Numbered from the stretch's first letter, positions 30,284-40,887 are shown. The stretch is 55,423 nucleotides of DNA from Saprospiraceae bacterium (GCA_020629715.1 JAHDCU010000011.1:1-55423), one strand, 5' to 3'. Numbers and translations: made by a program. The notes: generated by a model from the letters alone, not told the origin.

Positions 30284-33200
30284 TTATTCTGAGATGATAA
30301 TTTGTTTTTGATATTGCTTGTCATCATGCTGTATAATAAGTACGTAAGTACCAGCACTTAGTCCTTTTACATCTATGGCATTTTTTTGCTTTGAAGTTGT
30401 CTGACTATACACGGTTTTTCCTGTGATATCTACAATCTGAAGTTCAAAACTACCTGTTGTAAATTCAGTATTCACGTTTAAGATATCTCGTACAGGATTA
30501 GGATATACTTGTATTGCATTTATCTCATCTATATCTTCTGTTGATGATACAAAAGTTTCATCTATTTCTATCTCAAATGTAGTGATACCTATCCATCCAC
30601 CTTCACCATCTTGAACTGTAAACTCAAAAGAATCTTCAACCGTAGCCGTACCGTCATGACCATATATAATCCTAATCTGGTCAATGTCACTTTGTGTAAA
30701 CTGTGATCCGACGGTTATCGGTTGCTCATTTCTAGTGAGTATTCCATGTTGTGGTAAAGTCACGATGGTATACACGAGTTCTTCAGCAGTATTATTAGCA
30801 TCTTCTGACAACAACTCAAGATTTCTAACGATCTGTCGTTGTCCCGGAGGTACACCAAGTTTATTATTGTTGATAAGTATAGGTGCATCGAGTACAGTAT
30901 TGCTACATATTTCGAGTTGTACTTCTTGTAGAGCTCCACCGTTTCCACTTTTGGTATCTTTTATTTCAAAAGTCCAAACACCTAGGAGATCCTTCCCATA
31001 TAGGATACTGAGGTCTTCTGCTGGTTCGAAAATCGTACTATTAGTCAATGGACAACTCAACGGAAAAGGAGATTCACTATCAAATCCGCAGTTGAAATTT
31101 GAAGAGTTGCCACAACTCTTATCCAATAGCAAGACTGCATCACCATCTGGTGCTATCATTCTAAATTCAAGATCACTTACTCTCTCATGTAGTCCTTTTA
31201 CTCTCTTGATATTGATGTCACTCAGTTGAGCCGTTGAGTTAATGACAAACTGAGTCTGTATAGTAGGTAATCCTGACTGTGATATATTTTTAGGTAAATC
31301 GATTGCCTCAAGATCAAAACACTCTAGTGCTTCTGTAGAAAATGCTTGTAGAGAAGTAGCCGCTTCAGAACCACAACTATTAGTAGCGATGACCCTCCAG
31401 TAGTATACAGTACTATTTTCTAAAATGGCATTGCTCTCGAATGTAGTATCGGTTAATCCATCTTGATCGATGATATTATTTTCAAAGTCAGGACTTGTGG
31501 ATAATTGCAATCTATAGCTATCAGCATCTGCGACATTTACCCAGCTAAATAAAGGTAGGCCACTAAGCCCCGTTACATTACTTTCCGGAGTAAGACTTGC
31601 TAAAGAAGAAAAATCATTACCAGTGGTAGATAATGTATATTCTCGAAATAAAGTATCAGTACCTGCAACAGCTTGTATAGTTATAAGGTACGTTCCATCT
31701 CCTGCTACATTGGTCATATCCAAATCTACCGAAGCACTCTCTCCGGCGGAGATCACTTCTGGAGAAATGGTAGCTACGGCACCGCTAGGTAATCCATCTA
31801 CTACAGATAATTCTATTGATTCTGTAAAATCATTGAATCCAACAGACTCAATATTGAAACTAACATCATCAGGAAGACATGATTCTCCACATAGTGCATC
31901 AAGACCTAAATAATATGTATCAATAGTAGGAGCAAAGACTCTACTATTGAGGTTTCCGATATCGAAGAAGATATTGTCGGCACCTTTTACTTTGATTCTT
32001 ACGAAATCAGATACCGCATTTGGAATAATGACTTCATGAGAACCATCATTTGGAGCATTTTTAGCTAGTTGATAATTATAGTTAAAACCTCCATCGTCAC
32101 TCAAGAAAATATCTACAAACTCGCAATTTACTGGGCTCTGATCGGTATTGGCAACATCCCAGGTGATGGTTGCTGTATCACCAACAGTAAATTGCTCGTC
32201 TATATTGGGAAAGGTGAGCATAAATGGACCTGCTTGATCAGTAGATGAGAATTCAATTTCTTCCCAATCAACCGCCCCTATACCTTCATGATTATCTCTT
32301 ACTACAAATCTAAAGGTCAAGTCTCTAGAAATCTGTGGTAAGCGTTCTACTTCAGTACCTTGAGGTCCTGATCCGGAGATGATACTTTGCATTCTTGGGA
32401 ATACTCTAGTTTTAGCATTTTCATCAGGATAATAAACCCTAAATAATGGTGCAGTACCTAGTGGTGTTCCGAGGTCAGAGCTAGGTCCTAGATCATATTG
32501 CTCCCAACTATAAGTCATTGGGTCACCATCTGGATCAAAAGCATCACCTGTAAGCTCAAACGGAGTACCTACAGGAATCACGAACCCGCCTTCCATTGGA
32601 ATGTAAGCTTCTGGCGTATTATTATCTGTATCGACTTTGGTAGCGCAAGCTTCAGCACCAGTTTCTCTTGTGTAGAATAACATTTCGTTGAGTGTCCCTA
32701 CATGGTAGTTATCTGTATTAGCAAAAGCAACACTATTGCCACCACATAAGCCTGCATATGACATGATCGTAGTACCACTACCTGGCTCAAATGCCGATGC
32801 AGGGGCAAACTGGCCAAAAAGGTCATCTGTACATTTATTCCATGTATGACCTGCGCTCAATTGATGCCCAATCTCATGAGCAGTAATATTAACCATGACA
32901 CCACTTACTCCTGCAGAAGTGCCTATACATGTGACTCCTGCTCCTCGGTTACCAGTACATGCACTTGATCCAAAGGCAACACCTCCAGTATCATTACAGT
33001 TACTCCATACGTGGCCAAAGTCATAGGTGTTTATACCAATTGTATTATTGAGAGCTGCTGTATTAGCTCCTAGTATATTGAATCCTTGGTTTCCATCATA
33101 AGGATCGGTGTTCGGATCTGTAAATGCTAAAAGGTCATTATTATCAACGAGGATAATTCTCATAGAAAGATCTTGCTCAAATATCTGATTGAGTCTATTG

Positions 33201-33919
33201 ACACCGGTATTAAACTTTGCCATGATATTGGCAACACCACCTTGATTTTGACCCCACTCTCCAGTACATGCAAGAGCAAAGTCATATTCGTGCAGTACAA
33301 CGGGTTCAGATGGTGATCTCATAGAGACACCTGCGTCTTCTGCTTCTCTTAGACTTGCCCAATCAGAATGGTTTTCAAGGTCATGACCATGATGTCCGCA
33401 GCCTAGCGGAGCAACTGGAGATTGGCTATGATCATCCTTGGTATAGTAACTCATGTAGTGATCAGTCATATTGTTAGCATATGGATCGATATATACCGTG
33501 CCTTTTGGAGTTTTAAATGCTGCATGGAGTCCAAGTTGACTCATGGCTATTCTGCCTGATATTTTTTCTTTTTTGTTATATACTCTGTAAGAACGTATAC
33601 CGGGATATTTAGCTTGTAACAAAGGCCTCATAACTGGCGACTCATATGCTCTGACATTATGTATTTCTCCGTTTGGTAAAGGAACGGATATGGTAATTTC
33701 ATTTTGGCTTCGCTGAGTTGATGATTCCAATGGTGCTTTACTTAAATCTTTTTTAAGCCTATCGAAATCTATAGCCATAAGTGCATAATGATCAGGAATG
33801 ATCTCGCGGGTTTGGTTGTTTTTGAGGGTGATTTGGTTTTCTGAAACTGGTATCCATTTTTGAGCATTTAGCGTAGTAATGCTAAGAAAAAGTATGGCGC
33901 TTAGGTAAATCAATCTCAT
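30284..33919 (-). CDS. Secreted reprolysin-like zinc metalloprotease with T9SS tail
   Basis: A 1211-residue preproprotein. The signal peptide (ending TTLNAQ) is followed by a propeptide of about 190 residues. The M12-type catalytic domain (about 200-420) has the zinc motif HEIGHQLSAGH at about 347-357 and a Met-turn TIMSYAG. Further on are beta-rich modules, a fibronectin III-like domain (FSWVNVADADSYRLQLS), a P-like domain (MIAPDGDAVLLLD to GVWTFEIKD), a cadherin/CSPG-like repeat (LPQHGILTRNEQPI) and a type A T9SS signal (VYPNPVRDILNV, ITGKTVYSQT, KQIIISE). It should be secreted through the outer membrane and act on extracellular protein. Its terminator is at 30231-30258. Confidence 0.93.
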   Translation of the reverse strand: MRLIYLSAILFLSITTLNAQKWIPVSENQITLKNNQTREIIPDHYALMAIDFDRLKKDLSKAPLESSTQRSQNEITISVPLPNGEIHNVRAYESPVMRPLLQAKYPGIRSYRVYNKKEKISGRIAMSQLGLHAAFKTPKGTVYIDPYANNMTDHYMSYYTKDDHSQSPVAPLGCGHHGHDLENHSDWASLREAEDAGVSMRSPSEPVVLHEYDFALACTGEWGQNQGGVANIMAKFNTGVNRLNQIFEQDLSMRIILVDNNDLLAFTDPNTDPYDGNQGFNILGANTAALNNTIGINTYDFGHVWSNCNDTGGVAFGSSACTGNRGAGVTCIGTSAGVSGVMVNITAHEIGHQLSAGHTWNKCTDDLFGQFAPASAFEPGSGTTIMSYAGLCGGNSVAFANTDNYHVGTLNEMLFYTRETGAEACATKVDTDNNTPEAYIPMEGGFVIPVGTPFELTGDAFDPDGDPMTYSWEQYDLGPSSDLGTPLGTAPLFRVYYPDENAKTRVFPRMQSIISGSGPQGTEVERLPQISRDLTFRFVVRDNHEGIGAVDWEEIEFSSTDQAGPFMLTFPNIDEQFTVGDTATITWDVANTDQSPVNCEFVDIFLSDDGGFNYNYQLAKNAPNDGSHEVIIPNAVSDFVRIKVKGADNIFFDIGNLNSRVFAPTIDTYYLGLDALCGESCLPDDVSFNIESVGFNDFTESIELSVVDGLPSGAVATISPEVISAGESASVDLDMTNVAGDGTYLITIQAVAGTDTLFREYTLSTTGNDFSSLASLTPESNVTGLSGLPLFSWVNVADADSYRLQLSTSPDFENNIIDQDGLTDTTFESNAILENSTVYYWRVIATNSCGSEAATSLQAFSTEALECFDLEAIDLPKNISQSGLPTIQTQFVINSTAQLSDINIKRVKGLHERVSDLEFRMIAPDGDAVLLLDKSCGNSSNFNCGFDSESPFPLSCPLTNSTIFEPAEDLSILYGKDLLGVWTFEIKDTKSGNGGALQEVQLEICSNTVLDAPILINNNKLGVPPGQRQIVRNLELLSEDANNTAEELVYTIVTLPQHGILTRNEQPITVGSQFTQSDIDQIRIIYGHDGTATVEDSFEFTVQDGEGGWIGITTFEIEIDETFVSSTEDIDEINAIQVYPNPVRDILNVNTEFTTGSFELQIVDITGKTVYSQTTSKQKNAIDVKGLSAGTYVLIIQHDDKQYQKQIIISE

Positions 33920-34010
33920 GTACTACAATTTATTTTGTGCTAAGATAATTTGATTCTGATCAAAAGCTTATGATCTAGACTATGTTTACACGACTTATGA
34001 TCGCTTTGTT

Positions 34011-37000
34011 TTAGAAAGTAGCTTTTATTTGTGCTCGTGCGGTATGGATGACGTTAGAGGTACCTGTTTTGCGACCTTCGTATCTCAAAACAAGATCAAC
34101 ATTGGAGATCATCCTTTTTTTATAATCTACTGTCCAGATAAAATTTTGCCCAGGTCTGAGCCCAGATAATAGCTCAAAAGATACTGGGCTTGATAGATCA
34201 CCTTCGTAACTTACTTCCGTATAGCTAAGCATGCTTTGTAAACTAAATTTTTTAGCAGCTCTATAGCTTAATTCTAATCCTAGACTTTTGTCAAAATAAG
34301 GTGAGCTAGTCTCTTGAAGGTGTTTTTTATCACTTTGGCTATAATCGATATCGATTCTTGTATTGTTATTTGGCCTAATACTCAAAGTAGGATTCCAAAA
34401 TCTAGTTTCTATATCATACTCTCTCTCTTCAAATAGTTCTGATTCATTTTTTTGATCAGTAGATCGCCATTCAAAAATGAAGTCAATACGCTTGGCTGGA
34501 CTCAATCTTAATTTACTATTGTACTCTTGGATTTGCTTGGTTTCCAATCCCGTGATTTGAGTAAATTTATTAGTAAATTTTCGATGCCCCAGTTGTAGAT
34601 CCCAGTTTTTCTTACCTCGATTGATAAAGAGGTTGTTATTCCAAGATTCATCATATCTGACGATATTAGGATCTAGTACATTAAAATTAAAAAACTGAAT
34701 ATCAGTAGCATCGGATGTTCTTTGTGTCTTTTGATTCAGTTTTAAGTTTGATACCCAACTCAGACGACTAAGGTAATCTTGGAATTTTGATTTCTTGGCA
34801 TCTGTAAATTTAGACGCATTTATTCTAAGGCTTTGAGTGAGTGTATTGGCATTGGTTCTGATAAATTCATTATTGAAAATAGTAACAATAACAAAGTTTG
34901 CCGTATCACTTTGTGTATCGCTGATAAACTCCGCTATATCTTGTACATTATCTTGATTAGCATCTACCCAGATGTAGTTTCCTTCTCCTCTTTCTACTTG
35001 AACAAACTCAAATTCTCTCTTTAGTTCTTGTCCAGAACCTACCAGGTAGCTGGTTGTAGATCTAATACCTCCTTTGAGCAGAGTGAGATTGTAATCCAGT
35101 CTCCCCACCGCATTTGATCCTGCAGTTTGATTCACTTGATCAGGCTTAAGTACTTCTAGTGTACGATAGTTGACATCTAGCTTAAGTTGACTCCATTTTT
35201 TTACATTCCAGGTGGCATTGATATTCCATTTATGCGCAGAGAATGCATCGTTTAATTCCTCGCCCTCGGCTATTCTATCTACTCGATATTGATAACCTCC
35301 AGTAATCGCTAAATCTTTATTAATATCTGCTATTATATTCCAATCATATTGATCAAATGAAAAGCTAGTGGCGAGAAGCTCTTCTTGATTGAGCAATTTC
35401 ACTTCATTTTTTTCTGATAGTAAATCAAATCGAGCCAACCATTTTTTAGATTTAGATAGAGGTGCAGTAATCGCTATGGTAGGCCTAAGGAAACTAGATT
35501 CTTCGGTACTATTTTTGGCGTCGGTTTGATCAATTTTTGCTAGTAGATCGAATCCAGCTTTTTTATAGGAGATACTAGCCACTTGCTTTATACCTTCAAA
35601 TAGTGACTCTTGCTGAAATGATTTTAAACTATACCCTGAGCTGAAGTTTTTGTTGGACAATATCAATGATCCTGTCACAAGTTGTTGATTGATATTGGCA
35701 CTATCTAATTGCGAATTTCTATTCCAATCTCGTTGAAATTCAGGTGATCGGTACGGGTTTATTGGCTTAAAATCTCCTCCTCTCAATTCGTAAGAGAGAG
35801 AAGGACTTATAGTAAGTTTTGTTTTAGGTATCTTATAGCTATCTTCAATACTAAAATACCCAGCAAATCCAACGTTGTCATTTTGATCTATCTGTGAAAA
35901 AGTATTGTTATCTAGATTACTCATGATAAGGTCAGTACGGATGACTCTAGCAGTACTATCAGGATTATATACAGCACTCAGATTGATCATCTGTCTTGAC
36001 TGCGGGGCGACTAGGGGGGTAAGTGGATCAAAACTACCGCCAGAACCAACATATCGATAGACTCGTCCATTGGTCAGGTTTTCGGTGTAGATTTCATAAG
36101 ATCCATTTCCTTCGCCGACATTAGAAAATGCCACAGTATATAATACTTCATCAGGATCAGTACTGTAAGAAAAAATGCCACCGAGACTATCTATACGCTC
36201 ATATAAAATTAAATCTGTACTAAATTCACCTTCATATAGACGATCTCCTGCTCTAAATGCTAGTGACGTATCATCACCGATCTCATTTAATACTGCAATG
36301 TCACTGCTATCTAGTTGTATATCTTGCTGAAGATTTTTACTATCAGCTTCTGAGTAATAGGATAAGCTAAAATCAAAGTCTCCCACGTTATAATCAGCAT
36401 TGGCAATAATACTGCTACGCTGATAGTTTCTATCCAAGTATTCAAATTCGATGACGATTCTACTGTCCTTGGTTATCAGTGTCTTAGGTGTAAAACTAAC
36501 TTCAGCTCTATCGTAACTGATGACATAATCTTGGTCAATACCTCGTTTCAGCAATCGACCATCATAATATATTTTTTCTGTGCCTGATCTTACGATTAAG
36601 AATAACTCATTGTTGTTTCCTACCAATTTGTATGGACCTTGATTGCCTTCAATGGTAGCCATAGTCTGTCTACTAAATTTTCCCTGTGACTGAGCAAAGC
36701 TTCCTGTGATATTAGCATTGCTTTCATCATTAATCGAAAATTGCTGTTCTACTTTTAACCCTTTCAATTTTTTAAGATACTTAAGAAAGTATGCATCATT
36801 TTTGATCTCCTCAAAGTCCCCGGCGGTTATCCTGCTGCCTCTTCTTTCTACTTGTATGAAAATCTTGTCAAACTCCTGTAATACCTGAGTATTTCCTTCT
36901 GGCTGTATGGGTATATTGTCATCTGAAATTGCAGCCCTTATCTTGATATCATCACCTAGATCTCCTTGCATTTGCAGATTGAAGTTGGAGTTAAGTAACA

Positions 37001-37484
37001 GACTCTGACTATTACCCAAAGAGAAACCACGGCTAAAACTCCCATCATAATCTAAACCCCTTGCACTTATGATGTCATTACTTTGGCTTTCAGAAAATAG
37101 ATCATATTCATAACCAATGTAGATTGCTTTGTCTTTTTTTATCAGACTGGTGCTGTCTAAAAGGGCATAAGACTGATCTAGCGGAAAAGCAAGACATCTG
37201 TAACTTAATGCAAGGGTATCAATCAGAGTGCCTTCACTCGATCTAAAGATGACTAAACGCTTGAGATTCTGATCTAATTTATAATGGTATTTGATACCAT
37301 ATTTACTCGATAATTTTATCGTGCTAGGTAGTATCTGCGTCTTATCTAAATGATATATCGTGTCTGCAATAACAGGTAGACTAGCAAATTTGAGATTAGA
37401 TGTTTGTGCATTAATGCTGAAAATGTAAAAGTTTCCCAGTAGAAAGCTAAATAAAATAATATATGAAATGCGATAGTACTTCAT
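34011..37484 (-). CDS. Large outer-membrane beta-barrel protein
   Basis: A protein of about 1157 residues. Start at 37484 (MKYYRISYIIL) gives a signal peptide ending INAQ; an upstream ATG adds nine residues. Alternating hydrophobic strands with aromatic girdles run through most of the length, and the last residue is Phe (QIKATF), as in outer-membrane barrels. The N-terminal part has DGSFSRGFSLGNSQSLLLNS and DDNIPIQPEGNTQVLQEFD. These recall the N-terminal parts of the Bacteroidota SprA family, but the protein is about half that size; this is a memory-based resemblance. It lies 91 bp upstream of the metalloprotease in the same direction. Its role in transport or secretion is unproven. Confidence 0.75.
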   Translation of the reverse strand: MKYYRISYIILFSFLLGNFYIFSINAQTSNLKFASLPVIADTIYHLDKTQILPSTIKLSSKYGIKYHYKLDQNLKRLVIFRSSEGTLIDTLALSYRCLAFPLDQSYALLDSTSLIKKDKAIYIGYEYDLFSESQSNDIISARGLDYDGSFSRGFSLGNSQSLLLNSNFNLQMQGDLGDDIKIRAAISDDNIPIQPEGNTQVLQEFDKIFIQVERRGSRITAGDFEEIKNDAYFLKYLKKLKGLKVEQQFSINDESNANITGSFAQSQGKFSRQTMATIEGNQGPYKLVGNNNELFLIVRSGTEKIYYDGRLLKRGIDQDYVISYDRAEVSFTPKTLITKDSRIVIEFEYLDRNYQRSSIIANADYNVGDFDFSLSYYSEADSKNLQQDIQLDSSDIAVLNEIGDDTSLAFRAGDRLYEGEFSTDLILYERIDSLGGIFSYSTDPDEVLYTVAFSNVGEGNGSYEIYTENLTNGRVYRYVGSGGSFDPLTPLVAPQSRQMINLSAVYNPDSTARVIRTDLIMSNLDNNTFSQIDQNDNVGFAGYFSIEDSYKIPKTKLTISPSLSYELRGGDFKPINPYRSPEFQRDWNRNSQLDSANINQQLVTGSLILSNKNFSSGYSLKSFQQESLFEGIKQVASISYKKAGFDLLAKIDQTDAKNSTEESSFLRPTIAITAPLSKSKKWLARFDLLSEKNEVKLLNQEELLATSFSFDQYDWNIIADINKDLAITGGYQYRVDRIAEGEELNDAFSAHKWNINATWNVKKWSQLKLDVNYRTLEVLKPDQVNQTAGSNAVGRLDYNLTLLKGGIRSTTSYLVGSGQELKREFEFVQVERGEGNYIWVDANQDNVQDIAEFISDTQSDTANFVIVTIFNNEFIRTNANTLTQSLRINASKFTDAKKSKFQDYLSRLSWVSNLKLNQKTQRTSDATDIQFFNFNVLDPNIVRYDESWNNNLFINRGKKNWDLQLGHRKFTNKFTQITGLETKQIQEYNSKLRLSPAKRIDFIFEWRSTDQKNESELFEEREYDIETRFWNPTLSIRPNNNTRIDIDYSQSDKKHLQETSSPYFDKSLGLELSYRAAKKFSLQSMLSYTEVSYEGDLSSPVSFELLSGLRPGQNFIWTVDYKKRMISNVDLVLRYEGRKTGTSNVIHTARAQIKATF

Positions 37485-37891
37485 TAATGGTCGTATTACA
37501 ACGATAGACAATAAATTAAAGTATAAATCATTATATTATAAAATTAACATATGTGTTTTAAATAATTGAATTACAAGGTGTTAAAGCTAATAAAAGTGGT
37601 CATGAAACAACATATTGTAAAAAATTGGAATATAATTTGAAGTATGAGTATCTGACATAGCGTAAGAAAAAATACGTGCTACTTTATTGATTTAAATAAT
37701 GTTTAAAATCTTCATTATCCGAAAGATATAAAAGCTTTGCTACCAAAACATTACATGAAGAATTAAGTAATATATGTTTTTTCAAAACTTATGTCGCATT
37801 TATCATAGCTAACATCCTATAAGTAACTATCTTAGCGTCCTGAGAGTATTCTCGACGATCTTAATGGACATGAGCATAAATTTGAACGAAA
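37485..37891. other. Divergent intergenic region between beta-barrel and peroxidase genes
   Basis: About 400 AT-rich bp contain no convincing gene. The only element I would name is the TAAATTTG box just before the peroxidase start. No strong hairpin or direct repeat was seen. Promoters for both divergent genes should lie here. Confidence 0.4.
37877..37884 (+). promoter_or_regulatory. -7 promoter element next to the peroxidase start
   Basis: TAAATTTG fits TAnnTTTG and ends 7 bp before the ATG at 37892. If it is the true -7 box, the message has almost no 5' leader. Confidence 0.4.
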
Positions 37892-39787
37892 ATGCATAGA
37901 GTATCTTTTGCATTAATATTGAGTCTAATATTTCAGTTTGGTTTCGGCCAACAATTCAGATCTATAGACGCTTCTGAAAACCATATCCAAGGTTTAGGTT
38001 CTACTGGAGCAATACTAAGTCAATCCACAACAAGTCATTTTTCTGATGGAATCAGTGATCCCGCTGGTCAAAATCGAATGAATGAGAGAGAAATCAGCAA
38101 TATTCTGTTTACCCAAGACTTTTTAATAAATGACCCATATAGTTTGAGTGATTTCGTTTGGGTATTTGGACAGTTTGTAGATCACGATATTAGCCTAGTG
38201 GCTAATAGTACTACAGAGTTTTTAAGTATAGAAGTTCCTGAAGATGATCCAGTATTCGTTCCATCTTCAAGCATATTCCTGTTTAGATCACAAGGAGTAG
38301 AATTATCTGGTACATCAGTTAATAATCCGAGGTCTTATGCCAATGAGGTTACTAGTTATCTAGATCTTTCTTGTGTTTACGGATCTGATGACGAAAGAGC
38401 TGACTGGCTTAGAGTAAAAGATGGTAGTGGAAAATTAAAAACAAGTCAAGGTAATTTATTACCATGGAATACCCCTAGTGGAGAATTTGGAGACACTGAT
38501 ATTAGTGTTTTAATACCGCACATGGAAGATGAGGGTGACAATTTACGATTGTTTGTAGCAGGTGATGTCAGAGCCAATGAAAATCCTTTACTTTTAGCTA
38601 TGCATACGCTATTTGTAAGAGAACACAATAGACTTTGTGATCTGTATATCAAGGAACATTCTGAATGGTTAGGTGATGATGAGCTTTTATATCAAACAGC
38701 AAGAAAGCATTTAATAGCTTATTATCAATCTATTGTATTCAACGAATGGTTGCCTGCTATGGGCGTAAACTTGCCTGCGTACACAGGGTATAAGCCAGAT
38801 ATGGATCCATCTATCATGAATGTTTTTTCAGCCGCAGCGTTTAGATTAGGGCATACATTGATCAATTCAGAAATTGTAAGAATGTCTGGAGATGGTACTG
38901 ATATTCCAGCGGGGAATATAAGTTTGAGAGATGCTTTTTTCAAACCTAAAGAAATAAATGTGGCAGGTGGTATAGATCCTTACATAAAAGGTATGGCTAC
39001 TCAAGTCCAACAGAATATGGATACCAAAGTTATTGATGATGTAAGAAATTTTCTTTTCGACGATGGAAATGGTGGTTTGGATCTTGCAGCAATTAATATC
39101 AAACGAGGTAGAGAGCGAGGCTTAGCAGATTACAATACCATTAGGGCTGATTTTGGTATGCCACCAGTAAATAGTTTTATTACACTGACAGGAGACCAAG
39201 AATCTGCTGATCTTCTAGAAGCTATATACGGAGATGTGAATGATATAGATCCTTGGGTAGGAATGCTTGCCGAAAAACACATGAATAATGCAATATTGGG
39301 TGAGTTAATTATGAAAATCATGGAGCGCCAGTTTCAAAATCTAAGAGAGGGCGATCGATTTTATTTTGAAAACGGTAACTACTTTAGTGATGTGGAAATT
39401 GAGGATATCAAAAATACCAATCTGCATGACTTGATCATGAGAAATACGGAGATTGATCTAATGCAAGATAATGTTTTTGAGGCTATGCCACATTCTGCAA
39501 TTCCCAATGGTCCTGATCTGATACAAGTGCAATTAGAGGCAGTTGCATATCCAAACCCAACTAGTGAAAAATTTCATATCAAGATCCATGCAGACCAGGA
39601 AGAATTAGTGACTATGAAGCTTTTCAGTACTTTAGGTGAATATATTTCTTCCAAGCAATTTGTGCTTGACCCAGGCGATAATTTTACATCATATTCGATA
39701 CCCGTAGATATGCCTAGAGGTCTATACACTTTACACCTAGAGACTCTATCTGCGCATAATATATTGAGGATAGTTAAGGAATATTAA
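37892..39787 (+). CDS. Secreted animal-type haem peroxidase with T9SS tail
   Basis: This 631-residue protein has a signal peptide (ending FGFGQ) and a peroxidase domain of the myeloperoxidase/peroxinectin superfamily. The distal haem site is VFGQFVDHD with His98. The catalytic Arg region is VRANENPLLLAMHTLFVREHNRLC, written here in two parts: VRANENPLLLAMHT and LFVREHNRLC. The proximal His is in AFRLGHTLI. A KRGRERGLADYN motif follows. The last 80 residues are a type A T9SS signal (VAYPNPTSEKFHIKI to LRIVKEY). It should oxidise halides or phenols with H2O2 outside the cell. The partial Ca-binding loop after DHD (ISL) is less clear. It stands alone, 71 bp before the asparaginase gene in the same direction. 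Confidence 0.93.
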   Translation: MHRVSFALILSLIFQFGFGQQFRSIDASENHIQGLGSTGAILSQSTTSHFSDGISDPAGQNRMNEREISNILFTQDFLINDPYSLSDFVWVFGQFVDHDISLVANSTTEFLSIEVPEDDPVFVPSSSIFLFRSQGVELSGTSVNNPRSYANEVTSYLDLSCVYGSDDERADWLRVKDGSGKLKTSQGNLLPWNTPSGEFGDTDISVLIPHMEDEGDNLRLFVAGDVRANENPLLLAMHTLFVREHNRLCDLYIKEHSEWLGDDELLYQTARKHLIAYYQSIVFNEWLPAMGVNLPAYTGYKPDMDPSIMNVFSAAAFRLGHTLINSEIVRMSGDGTDIPAGNISLRDAFFKPKEINVAGGIDPYIKGMATQVQQNMDTKVIDDVRNFLFDDGNGGLDLAAINIKRGRERGLADYNTIRADFGMPPVNSFITLTGDQESADLLEAIYGDVNDIDPWVGMLAEKHMNNAILGELIMKIMERQFQNLREGDRFYFENGNYFSDVEIEDIKNTNLHDLIMRNTEIDLMQDNVFEAMPHSAIPNGPDLIQVQLEAVAYPNPTSEKFHIKIHADQEELVTMKLFSTLGEYISSKQFVLDPGDNFTSYSIPVDMPRGLYTLHLETLSAHNILRIVKEY

Positions 39788-39858
39788 ACTGCCCTAAAGG
39801 AGAGTTGACACGAATTGTATTACTCTACTGATATGAGGTTGACTTACTCTAAACTAAC

Positions 39859-40836
39859 ATGGCTATGAAGTATCAAAGACGTTCACTACTTAAGCTTTTT
39901 AGTTTATCAATACTAGCGCCGCTTTCAAGTACCTCGTGCGATGAGACCACACCTAAGAAACTTCCTAAAGTTGGACTTCAAGTTTTAACTACTTGGAGGC
40001 ACCCCATAGCCACTAATAAGGCGCTTAAGAGTTTGATAAGAGGTAAATCTCTTAGCAATGCAATAGTTACTGGTATAAGCCATGTTGAAAATGACCCAGA
40101 GGATCAGTCCGTCGGTTTCGGTGGTAGGCCTGATGCAGATGGAAATGTAACGCTTGACGCATGTATTATGGATGAAGCAGGTAAGTGTGGAAGTGTAACT
40201 TATCTGAAAAATATCAAAAACCCTATAGAAGTCGCACGGCTAGTCAAGGATCATTCTCCACATGTTATACTTTCAGGAGATGGTGCTCAGCAGTTTGCGG
40301 TACGTATGGGTATGGAAAAAGAGGAATTACTTACGGAAAAATCCAATAACGAGTATCAAGCATGGAAGAAAGAAGGAAGTACTTTCTCTACAAAAGCCAA
40401 TATTGAAAACCATGATACTATAGGTATGTTATGCCGTGATCACGAAGGGAATCTCGCAGGAGGTTGTAGTACTAGCGGTCTTGCATTTAAAACACCAGGT
40501 CGAGTAGGAGATAGCCCAATAATAGGTGCAGGACTATATGTTGATAACGAGATTGGGGCCTCAACAGCAACAGGATTAGGCGAAATTGTATTGAAAAACT
40601 TAAGTACCTTCCTAGTTGTAGAATTTATGAGAAACGGGAAAACCCCTCAAGAGGCATGTATCGAAGCAATACGTAGAATAACTAAGAAATATGACTTCAA
40701 AAATGATCAGGTTGGTCTTATTGCTATCAATAAAAATGGAGAAATAGGTGCAGCTAGTATTCTTCCAGGTTTTTTTTATTCTTTTAGGGATCAAAATGAA
40801 TTAGTTGTAAATGAAGCAGTTTCATATTACAATTAA
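39859..40836 (+). CDS. N4-(beta-N-acetylglucosaminyl)-L-asparaginase (glycosylasparaginase)
   Basis: This 325-residue N-terminal-nucleophile hydrolase cleaves the GlcNAc-Asn bond of N-linked glycopeptides. Autocleavage before Thr187 in ENHDTIGMLC would make the alpha and beta chains and expose the nucleophile. Supporting segments are SVGFGGRPDADGNVTLDA near the N terminus, SGLAFKTPGRVGDSPIIGAGLY in the beta chain and GASTATGLGE. The N terminus QRRSLLKLFSLSIL has a twin-arginine look and a Cys at 27 that could be lipidated (the lipobox is weak). It resembles the periplasmic enzyme known from flavobacteria. It probably forms a unit with the peroxidase gene. Confidence 0.92.
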   Translation: MAMKYQRRSLLKLFSLSILAPLSSTSCDETTPKKLPKVGLQVLTTWRHPIATNKALKSLIRGKSLSNAIVTGISHVENDPEDQSVGFGGRPDADGNVTLDACIMDEAGKCGSVTYLKNIKNPIEVARLVKDHSPHVILSGDGAQQFAVRMGMEKEELLTEKSNNEYQAWKKEGSTFSTKANIENHDTIGMLCRDHEGNLAGGCSTSGLAFKTPGRVGDSPIIGAGLYVDNEIGASTATGLGEIVLKNLSTFLVVEFMRNGKTPQEACIEAIRRITKKYDFKNDQVGLIAINKNGEIGAASILPGFFYSFRDQNELVVNEAVSYYN

Positions 40837-40872
40837 AATTATGCTTATGTCTAACTAATAATTTAACCCCTT

Positions 40873-40887
40873 TGGCACTCTCTTTGC
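40873..40887 (+). promoter_or_regulatory. Sigma-54 promoter upstream of the response regulator
   Basis: The sequence TGGCAC-tctct-TTGC matches the sigma-54 -24/-12 consensus (TGGCAC, five bases, TTGC) at every fixed position and has correct spacing. It lies 61 bp before the ATG at 40949, giving a leader of about 50 nt. Confidence 0.6.
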
